DNA from: Patella vulgata
Taxonomy: Eukaryota > Mollusca > Gastropoda > Patellidae
DNA: 64,000 bases
Direction: 5' to 3'
NCBI RefSeq assembly: GCF_932274485.2
Contig: NC_065881.2
Coordinates: 16,898,613-16,962,612, forward strand
Of the stretch, positions 50,401 to 62,400 are shown in pieces (position 1 is the first letter of the stretch; each line of letters starts with the position of its first letter). The notes under the pieces were generated by a model. That model had not been told where the DNA came from, made no database searches, and was given only the letters and a program-made list of their open reading frames with translations. A program made the position numbers and the translations under genes.

Positions 50401-53400
50401 ACATTAAAGACTTCTAGTTTTTTGTTCATTCAGTCATTTCCATGAAAGTGGTAATTTCAGAACAATATTAAAGTTGGAACATCCTGATGACCCTATGTTA
50501 TATCCTTGATTTTCTATGTTTTAAATTCTATTTTACCTATTGGTGTTGGGGAATATGGTTACTATAAATCATTCAAATTTATTTTCATTGAATGCAAGCC
50601 ATGTTAGCTTCAATATCATGCTCTCAATACATTAGTAAATTTAGACACTACATGTATTTCATTTAATGGATTCTGAAACCTGGTGTATTTGTATGGAGCA
50701 GTAAGAAGACAGGTGTTGGAGAGATAGAGAGTACCTACCTGTACCTCAGGTGACAGGTGTTTTATATAGGTGAAAACACCTGCTGGTCACTCGCCATATA
50801 CATTCCTTTATACACTTTACAGTTAAGGGCAGATCATGGATATTTGGATTGGATTTATCTCCCTTAGAATTCAGCTTTATTTAATGTACATTTATTATTG
50901 CACTTCATGGGGGTTGAATGGTCATTAGTCAGGAAATCTGCTGAGAAAAAGAACTTTGGATTTTCTTGCTTCAAGTTGCTTGTCAGTGGTGTAGGATTAA
51001 TGGCCTGGCTCAGAATAACATCTTGTCATTTGGACAAAAAAAAAAAATCAAGGTCCTGTGTACACATTGGATAAAAGAACCCTTGATAGTTGGAGTGGTG
51101 TAGGTTAAAATTTCCCCCATAGCATACCGCATGACGTAGTCCGTCTTCATTACCCCAAGCGTGGGCTCGGATGGCCAAATGGTTAGCATGTGTGCGCTGT
51201 TTCATAAGGTCATTTATTGAGTCAACTGGCGTGGTTTTGATTCCTCGGTTGTACGTGACAAGGAGTAGGGTTGCCTGTCCAACCTCATGGGTTTTCTCCA
51301 GGTCCTCTGGTTTCCTCCCACTGCTAAAGACCCCTACAAGCAAACGAATTATTGAAATAAAATCGAACCATGTGTTAGTCCCAAAATTACCTAGTGGACA
51401 TTAAACCTCTCTCTCTCTCTCAATAAAAAAAAACTGTTACAATAAGCTGGCTTACAAATTCCTAAATTACAGAAAGTTGTAAAGTGACCCTGGCCCTCAG
51501 AAAATTATGACCAAAAAAAATATAATAGTACATTTAGTGCAAAATTACATGACTCTAGCATTAGTATTGACTGAGATATTACTATTTTCGCAAGGTTTGA
51601 AACTACTCTTATTTGACTCGATTTGTGTTATGTAGATTAAAACTTTACCATCACATTTTACAGAAAAAGTATGGTCAACTGTGTATGGAGTGCCTGAAGT
51701 GCCAAAAATTTATTTCGATATAGTGTAGAAATTTTACTATTAGAAGTTGTTACTTATCACATGTAAAATAATATATCAATGTGTATTGTTTGAACAAACA
51801 TTATTAAAAGGCTTGTCTTGTAAAATTAGCTTTGAAAGTAGGAAAATAGCTAAAATCACTCTTTTTCAAGCACTAACCATGTATAGGAGCCTTACGAAAA
51901 ATATGAAACTTTGGGGAAAATGTTGCATACGTGTACATGTGTCTATCAATGATGAAAGGTCCATCTTTGATATTTTACTCTTTAATTTTTTTATTTTCAT
52001 TAAATTTGAACAGTAAATTAGGATTTTTGTCTTTTTTGCCGATTTGAATGGATTGATTATAATACTTAAAATTGCCTGATGATCATGAAACAAATACAAG
52101 AACATATAGTGTGTAATTATGCATCAATATCAGACTTTGATTAAATATCAAAAACATGAAAAATTCAAGATATCACTTCCCTTATTTAAAATTATCATAA
52201 AATCACACTCTGTAAGAGCAAGCTCATGACTGCCTAGCTTCTATATGACCTGTATTTTAATTGTTTTCCTGTAATCCCCTAATTATGTATATCTCATTCA
52301 TTCAGAGGCCGCTATCACTCAAATTATCCAATGATCTTCTCGAAAGAAGAGGCTTGGAAAGATTTTAAAGGAATTATATTTACGGCAAAATTGAACAAAA
52401 TCAAAATTTACTGTTTAAATTTAATGAAAATGAAAGAGTAAAATATCAAAGACGGGCCTTTCATCACACATGTGCAAAGTTTCATATTTTTTCGTGCATG
52501 GCATACATTGTTTTCAAAGCTAATTTTACAAGAAACCAACAAAGATACGCCTTTTAATAATGTTTGTTCAAACAATACCCACTGATACATTTTTGGCACT
52601 TAAGGTACTCGATACACAGTTGATGGTACTTTTACTGTAAAAAATGATGGTAAATTCTTAATCTATATAACATTCCCTTACAAACCCAACAATTTCAAGA
52701 ACATACAACTGATTAGAAGGAATAAAATCAAATCACAAAAATCGAGTCATGAAACAGTAGTTTCAAACCTTGCCAAAGGGTACCCTGATTCAAATTGTCA
52801 TATCTTTGTCAATATTAATGCTAGAGTCATATAACTTTGCAGTTTTACATAAGACTGTATGTAATGTAACATTTTTGTTCATATATTTTTTAGGGGGTCA
52901 CTTTACAAGCATGGTGTGGAATGACCCAACATTATGTGATAAACTTTGTTGAAATTATTTGTAACCAGTGTTATTAGTTATTTGTGACCAGTGTTATTAT
53001 TAGTTATTTGGACATCACTGTTCTTGTACAGTGGGGCATGATTTTGTTAAAATAGCTTTGGTTTTATTTTAGTGACCAGAGGCCAGTGGAATTCCACTGA
53101 GAGTTAAAATCATAGGACAAAATTTAATTCTTGGCCAATGTTGTTAAGATATTTTAAAGTGAATAAAAAAGCCAGGTGTATAATATTACAACATCAAAAA
53201 CTTTTCATAATATCATTATAATTACTCCTACTGGTGAGGTGTTAAGAAGACTTTGATGATCTCCTGATCTCTAGGGGGGTTCATTAGCAGATAATCCAGG
53301 GATTAATAAGGTTAAGTCAATAAACACTAGGGATTAACACACAATAGATTATTACCTACTCCTTGAAATAATTTGTTGGGCCAGATATGTTTTAGGAGGA

Positions 53401-56400
53401 TTTGGATCAAAGAATTTATTGAACCAGTCTTAAACTTAATACCAAACTTTGACTAAGGGAACAATAAAAATATTACTGCTCAATATAGCCACTTCCATCA
53501 GTTATTTAAAAAAGAGTTCAGTACTTTTTATTAAAATATCTGTTTGGTATGAAATAACTGAACCATTCTTCATTACTGATATTACAATATGAAATTAAAT
53601 TTTGACTTCTGTACTTTTTGATGGTTGTCTTCATTCTGTTTGTATGGAAATAGTTTGTGTCGAGTGGACGTTAAACCCCATTTCTCTCTGGGGGGTTGGA
53701 TGGCTGAATGGTTAGCGTGTGTGTGCTGTATCATAAAGTCTGTCAGAAACGAACGACCGAACGACTGGTGTGGTTTCGAATCCCCGGTTGTACGTGACAA
53801 GGATTAGGGTCGTCTGTCCAACCTCGTGGGTTTTCTCCGGGTTTTCCGGTTTCCTCCCACTGCTAAAGACCCCTAAGCGCAAGCAAATTATTGAAATAAA
53901 ATTTAAAAAATATGTTAGTCCCGAAATGACCTAGTTTGTGTCGTGTGGACGTTAAACCCCATTTCTCTCTCTCTACATTTCTCTCTGTCTCTCAGTAGCT
54001 CAACAAGAGATTTTACAAATTTTATAAGTGCACTGACATTATTCAACAAACATATATCGAATCGAATGAATAGATTCAGGGACAAGTCTTTCTCTTGAAA
54101 ATGGAGTTTGCAAAATACCACATGCGCTTACAATCATTGTATTACAATAATATTTTGTATGCAATACAATTCTTTTGATACATTGTTCTTTTATTATTTT
54201 GAAGTATAAATCTTTTAAAAACTCTTATCCATTGTATGTTGTTTCACCTTGTGGTGATGATAATTGGTTAATGAAATAGTCTAGTATTGTGGGTATGGAT
54301 GAAAAGATGGGTGCTAATTAACTCCAGCCATTAAACTAATTAACTTATCTGCTACCTAACCTTTTCATCTCTCTAAATCTGTTTACACCAACCAAAATAC
54401 TAAAATATTTGTTCACACCATCCAAAATATAAAAATATCTGTTCACACTAAAAAATAACAATATAAAAAAAACATTTTGTATACAAATTAGCCTTTTTAA
54501 AAGATTAAATATAACAAATTTCTTAAAATCCATGTGAAAAAAAAAACCAAAACAAACAATGCAATAAGATTTTGTGCACATAAATATGAGATTTTTTAAA
54601 TAGATTAAAGAAAAAGAGTCTGTAAAATTTTTAAAATCTACATGGAAAAAAAAGATATAAACAAACTAAAAATATTTCTTATGCATCAAAAGCCCAATAC
54701 ACACAATTGGTGTATGCTTTCCTGGTAGCTTTTTGATTCCACATTAAAATGATAATTGTCAGAAAAAAGATTACTGCTTAAATCTGTTAATGTATATTGT
54801 AGCACAAAATGGAATTTTTTGGGGATTCAATTTAATCAAAGACTAAATTTCACAGGTTGACTCCTTGGCGCTATACAAAAGACACAGTTCTATGGAATAC
54901 AACTGTTTATTCTCTAATCTTTACGGAGCAAAACAGTAGGATGTTAAACCCCATTTCATTTCATTTCTCTAATCTTTATCTAACAAATTATACTAAAGTC
55001 TTCACAATGGCTAAAACTTTTTATTACAGCTTGCTTGATTGCATATTATCCACAATGAAATGGCATAATAAAACATGCACCCGAAGTCCTGAAATTTTTA
55101 GAGGCATGAACAATTACATAATATAAACTCTAAGCAGAGTTCTTTATATAAATTAATTGCTTGCATGTCATTATTTTTATGGTCTAAAATAATGCTCCCC
55201 CAGCTTTGTCCAGTACAGACATTTATTGATATTATTAATAAATTTCTGACAAACATTTCAGTAGTGCCTGACATTTTGCCAGGTGCAACTAAAATCATTA
55301 ATCCCAGGCATGGCTACAACCTGCTTGTTTTATAATTTTCTTAAGATTTCCAGATTTTGCCCTGTAAATTAATAAGATTGAAAGATACCAATTAAATTGT
55401 GTGAGATAACCTTATTTAATGCCTGCTTCCCTGATGAAGTGGTATCCTAGAAAAGCAAATTAGATATTTGATATTATCAATGTATACCCAGATGAACCAG
55501 TCTGATTGATGAGCTCTTAATTAATCATTGAATCTTGATTATACTTTATTACTAAATATTATTTTAGTTCATAGTTGTCAAAGGTTGTAAAAAGTCTGTG
55601 AACATTAAAATTGAAAATAGTAGACCAAACTGTTTATTTAATAGGATTCAATTGATCCCTAATATTTGGATATAAGGATCTATAACCTTTTTCCATTGAA
55701 TATGCAGGACAATTATTATTTATAACCTTTTTCCAGTGACATTTCAGCTAGGCTTCTCTAGTATTTTACCTGTATAGTATGTCCAATCATATATTTTACC
55801 ATTGAGGGCTAGTCAAAATTCCATATAATTGTGTCCTATGTATTTCCAATTCCATTACACTAAATTAAATAGCCTTAAAACAGTACAGAATTTCGAGAGA
55901 GAGGAAAAAAACAATTGTATAGTGTCCCTGTGTATTTACAATTTCTGAATGCCATTCCAGCAACCAGTACAAAAATTTCTGAAAATATTGACAGATCAAA
56001 ATTACTACTCAAGCATATTTCAAGAGAAGCCAAGTATAATTGGTGTTGAGGTTACTGGTATGTGGCTGATACTGTGTTATTAAACCTCTCCCAACAATTA
56101 CTGCTAATAAAACAATCTGGTTAGTAAACTGGTGAAATTACAACCAGATTTATCAGTGTCAACACTTTTTAAACCTATTAAAATGTGATTTGCATGCTTT
56201 AACTGTAATTGCAATCAACCAGTTCAGGACCAGAAATCAAATTAGTCGTCTGAGAAGTTTACTCCTCATGGCTGGAAATAATGTTTAACACTACTGAACT
56301 TGTAGTATCAGAGATTTTTAACATTCTGTTAGCTAACTTAGACACAGAAATATCAAAAATATCAACAAAGAAATATCAAAACCACATAAATATCAAATAA

Positions 56401-59400
56401 TTAAACCCACAGAAATAGACAGATCTTTACCTGACCAAATGAAAGGAAAAGAGAAATTGTGCACAATGATAAATTGTGCACAATGATAAATTGTGCCTGA
56501 CATTCTGTGACTGATATCATAATTCCAGACTTACAGTTTTACCTTTATAAAATAGGATTAGGAAAGAAACATTTTGTAATATTTTATGTAAATTTAAGAA
56601 AATAGATTTTATTGATTTTTTCCATTACATTATTTTAAAAGTACTTTGTTTCGCTTGTTATTTAAAAATATTTTTCATGATCAAAGACTGATATTTGAGA
56701 AAGTTTGCATTTTCAGTCTGGCTGGCAGACGATTTTCTAGACTTGATCGCGTCTCTTTGCACCAACATGGGAAAAGGGTTTAACACAAGAAAGATTAAAA
56801 GGTGTTGGAAAAAATAAAGTTTTCAAAGTGTGCTATGCATTTGGGAGGTATTTAGAACCCCTAGAATAAACTTCTCTTTGTTTTTTGTGCTAAACTCCTT
56901 AATACCCATACAAAAATTAAAGGAGCTTTTCTTCAAAGAGTTCCAGTAGTGATAATGTTGTAAAGAGGATTTTGTGTGTGGATTGTGTATTCTAATATCT
57001 CTCCTACAAATAACAGATTGTTTATAGTGTAAAAATGATTAGAGGCAAGGGGCTTTCTTCAAACATTTTAACAGGGTTGAATAGACACAATACACCTTAT
57101 GTCCACTACACAGCCATCCCTTTCATTGGTTAGAGACACAAGATAGTAGTATCTGATTGGCTCAAAGTTTTCTGGGGATCTTTTGGTTGGCTGATTTTCT
57201 GCATCAGCTATAAGTTTGCCAGACTCCCATTGAGAAGTTATGTATTGTCTAAATTTAATTACCATTGTTCTGAATGGCCCTTCACTTAACACCTTGTTGT
57301 TTACTCTATCTGGGACTCTCTTGACCCTCAGCTAGAGGCTAGGATTTTCTTCCATGCTAAATAAACTTTGGTGGATGTGTATATATTGTGGGTTAGGGAG
57401 TAATGTTGGATATATCTGTTCGATACTTGGATAGTGAACATCTAGACAGTTTAATACAGGAATATTATAATATAAAGTGTAACATTATGGTGTTGTGTTG
57501 CAGTTATCAACGCTTTTTAGCAACATCCTTCATTTACCGTGACATTCCAGCTGAATGTTTCAATGAGAAGTAAGTTCTGTGTTCACCCGTCGTTAAATAG
57601 ATGTCACCTTTTCAATGCAGCAAGATATTTACCACTTCTTACGTTTTATTATGTGATATTATTTATTGTAATTTATGTGTGATTGTCTTCTGTGACCCTA
57701 GTCTAGTAATAAACATTATTCGTTCACAATCCATTTTTGTAGTGATTTTCTTTCATATACTCTGATCTACCTGCAAACTTCAGTTGATTGATTTTAATAT
57801 AATTTAACAGAGGAGGCACTCAACTTCATATTCTGATTAAGGAAATTCATGTTGTCATTACTCTGTATAGTAAACCTGGAAACTTCATTGATTAAATTTA
57901 ATATAATTTCACAGATGAGATAGCCAACTTTATATCATTTTTGTTGATTTATCGATATTTCTAATTTAAATAGTTTTCATATACTGTACATAGTAAATCT
58001 ACAAATTCTTTCTCACAGATTCATTTAAATATTTGAAAATAATATAATTTCGAGATGACATTTTAATAAAAGTTATTCTTTTCAAATGTCTATAATCTGA
58101 TTCAGTTCAAAGGAAAGCAAAGGAAAATACATTGATTTTGGTTGTAAATTAATTTTATTTTTCATTTTCTTTCAGAAAAAAGACGATAGCCTTCAGACGG
58201 ATTAACTCTTTACCGGTAAGTGAATAAATAATTACATTAATTGACTAGAAAACCATATATAACCATTATTCACAAACTGATTTTACTCTTCATAAAACTG
58301 TCATGAGTACATGTTAAATATTGAAATAACATGAATTGTGATCCAATCAGAAAGTGTAATAATTGATGTTTATCAATCTATGGATCATAAAAGTTTATGG
58401 TTATAGATTACTCTATTTATTATCACCCTCCATTGTCTTGGGGTTTAATTTAATTACCAGTGAAAAACTATGTTTAGAATATAATAAATGTCAGTAGATA
58501 TCTCTAGATGATCTAATTATGAATTGTTTTATCTGCTAGATTTGACATTGCTTCTAGGCAAATTTGTTTATTACATACCTATATGCTGATAGGCCATTGG
58601 TATTTATCCACTTGGCTTTGCTATTAATAAGTGGGAATCTGTTTTCATGTCATTATTTCTTCATCAGCTGAGGAGTCAACATGTTTCTTGCAAATGTTAT
58701 TGATTTATCTGCTAGAGTAAGTGATAGGATCTTGGTGTTTCCAAACTAAGTTAATAAATGGAATTGGTTTTCATTTCATTTAGTTACCATCAGTCTAATC
58801 ATGTTCCTTCAGACAAATAATTTTTTTAGTACTATTTCTAATTATGGCATTTTTAATTGTATTTTGTATTTAATACATTTGTTCTTTATATTTCAGTTAC
58901 CATCTCTAAGTTTAGACAGCCCTACAGATTTCCTTGAAAAAGATTCATCTCGAGATGCTGACATTAGTCCAATTGAACGACCACCATTTGATCTTGATGA
59001 CACCTGCTCACAAGACAGTGGTTTGGGTCTGGATAGAGAGAAGGTAAGAGAATGAGGGTTTTGGATTTGTTACTCGACTTAGAGCTTTCACTTCCCAATA
59101 TTTCTAGTCTGTCAATATCTGACCTGTTAAGATAAGCAAGATGTTTTTTCCAAAGATTATTAAAGGGTGTTTACTTAATTTAATATCTGCTATTTATTCC
59201 TAGGATGAGGACTTTATGTTTAAAGCACCGTCAGCATTACCTAAACGTAAAATGAAGATTATAAATGAAGATACCTGCTCACCTCATAAATATTCACCTG
59301 TTAAATCACCATCAAAAAAACGATCTTTCTCCGTCTCTTTTGCTAGGGTAAGTATTGGATGTATTTTTTTATTTTTTTTTCAATATGGCTAACTGTATTT

Positions 59401-62400
59401 CCACATGTTCAATGCTAAGGAGAATTTTGCCTGAACAATGGTTCTTTTACGTGTCGTGCTGTCCTCTGAGCAACACTTCACTTTACTTGTCCGCCCTGTG
59501 ACGTTTTGCATGAAAGATTGAAAAATCGTGGATTTGACCTCACTGTTCAACTACCCCCTCCCATAGCGACCTGTTTGTATTGCTTATATCTTTAAAAATT
59601 TGATTTTTACATTAGATTTTTTTAATTAATCTGAATATTTTTACAGGAATCACCAGAAGAGAAAACACAGTTGTCATTTGGCAGCCCAATTCGTCTCAAG
59701 TCATCACCATTAACCAGCATGGAAGATGATGTAGATGACGGATTTCTAGATGTCTTTGATACAGATTCTTTGAAGGTAAATTATTTGAATATAAAGATTA
59801 CAAAAATTGTTTTAAATGAGAATCAATGTTTACATTAAACAGATTCCAAAAGACAAAATAAATTCTTCTAATGTCAAATTTTAAATTCTTTTGACAGGGC
59901 GATAGTGTATCGAGTACCATGGCAAGTCTCTTCAATGCTCCAGTTATAAATAAAAGAATTCCTGAAGATGATGGCACTCCTATCGTAAGTTTTTAAATAA
60001 TTTTGCATCAGAATACTTTCTGTTTATTACATTTTAAACACCCACATTGAAATGTCCGTCCATCCACAATTGCAAAAATTATATCTGTTCAGTGTTGAAC
60101 AGTTACCGATAAAAAGCCAAGATTATTTTCTGATGCTGTACATGTTTTGTCTATATTAAGCTGAGAGCCACGCTGGCTCACTAGTCTGGAGGTTGTGTGT
60201 CTGATCCCTGCATTGACAGAGAAATTTCATCGGGGTTTTCTGGCGTGGTGCAGAACGGGGGGATGGCAAGGACAGTTGTTCAGATGGGATGAAATACTGA
60301 AGGCCCGGGTATACATTTCTGTGCACGTAAAAGATCCTTGGCAGTTAGAAGTCGATATAAGGTAGGCCATAGTGCCACTGCCCGGGCAAAATTTCCCTCA
60401 TAGCACACTGTATGGCGTATGCTTGTCTTCATTAGCCCAGTTGGAGCAGCTTAAACAGTAGGACCATTTTAGTGTCAATGCTCTAATAACCTGCTTGGAC
60501 CATTCTTTTATTGCCTGACAACCTGATCTTTAGAATGTTGAATCAACATTACATTGTAAACATATTTCCTGGAATATAATTATTCCCTTTTGTTACAGTT
60601 GAGAAGAAAGGCAAGTCGTAGTTTATTATACCGTTCACAATCATTTGATGTTCGTTCTCGTACAAAACGATCACCCAGAGAAGATGACAGTACACCCACC
60701 CAAAATAAACGACATCGTTTTGCTGATCTTATCGAACAGACCTCATTACCCTCACCTTCACCTATGTTTGAAAATAAGGTATGTTATAGATTTTTTACAC
60801 ACACAGGTTTTAATCTTCTCTTCTCATCTTGCGGACATTTTGTTTGTTCATGACTGGAACTCGACAAAGCTTGCTTGAAACCAAGTGGTTGTTCTACACT
60901 AGACAAACTTGTTCAAAATAAAAATGAATCCATGAGTATGTCAGTCTTTGTCAGTCAGAAAAATCATCCTTTTATTATACTAAATGTTTGCTGCATATTC
61001 ATTTAGAAATTCTCACAGTTTAAGCTACAATACAATAATGCCCATTGTTTATTACATTGTTTTTATTGACAACAAATTTAAGAATTTGAGTTAGTATTTG
61101 AGAAAGTTTGTAGATAAGGTTTTTTGTAAATTGATAAGTCAATATGGCTACTCATTCTAATATTTATCTATTGCTATATGTGCAGTGAACTAATCAATTC
61201 ACTATTTTATATTTATAGATGGCAGTTGCACGTAGATTTCACCGCTGTCAATCTGCTACTGAAGAAGTTATTAAATCAGCTGTAAATAGAATGTCCAATG
61301 ATGTTGATCTGATTGGTGATTGCTCAAAGGTAGGTTTTATTTTATTGTTGCTATGAACCTAAAATATATCCACACTATACTGATCACTTAATATTTAATT
61401 AAGAAATCAAAATATCAAGGCCTGGCTTGGACGATAATTCATTTGTAAATACAGAACAGAATAGTACCATTTTTGGACGTATTGTAGTTTACAAGTGATT
61501 CCTCAATCCCACTAATGACATAATTTCAATAAATATTAAAAAGAAATGATTTTCTCTGTTGAATTACTTAACACATTGTTTTCATTTATTTCAGCCTTAT
61601 TCACTCCCAATCTTTACTTCTGGTAAGCACCAAGATCTCAAGAGAATAACACCAGAAACTGTAAGTATTTTATTCACATATCTATCTAATATGTATATTA
61701 TTGTATATCCCATAAAATGACATCAATATTTTGAAATATGTAAAATTAGAAAAATTTCTGTATTATGAATTCAACATTGCTTCCCCCTTTTCTATTATTG
61801 GCTATTTTAATATTAGAACCCAATATAACTAGTTCACAATTGGATAATATTAATTAGGTCACCAGCTTACTGCAGTCATTGCTGTTCTATTCTAATTATA
61901 GAATGTTGCTCTTCACCCAGTCCCACAGAAAGTTTGTGACCTAATGACCAGACAACATGTAATAAAGTTTTTAAAAAAGATTCTATACATTATAATAATG
62001 TGATTTTTTTTTTTAATTTTAGGTGTGTCGTGTAATTAATAATGAATTTGATGATATTGAAAGTTATAGAATCATAGATTGTAGATACCCCTACGAATAC
62101 GATGGAGGACACATTAAGGTATGTACAATTCACATTATTTCTTAATTCTAAATAAACAGAATAACTGCAATTCTGAAAGATTTCCAGTAGATTTAGTACA
62201 AACATGAAATAATGAAATATTCTTTTATTTTAAATTGAATGTATTATCCTTTTTTTTTAGGGAGGAGAAAATATCTACACAAAAGATGTTATTCTGAGTG
62301 AATTCTTGAAATGTCCTAAAAGATCAGAAAATGCCAATAAACGTCATATTGTTATATTTCACTGTGAATTTTCATCTGAGCGAGGTCCTAACTTGTAAGT

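Noticed and set aside
51026-51404. ORFs on both strands near 51.2 kb
   Set aside because: They are read through adjacent SINE-A and SINE-B copies.
57068-57292. 74-codon minus-strand ORF in cdc25 intron 3
   Set aside because: The sequence looks peptide-like but there is no homology I recognise and no splice partners; the CCAAT spacing explains the region better.
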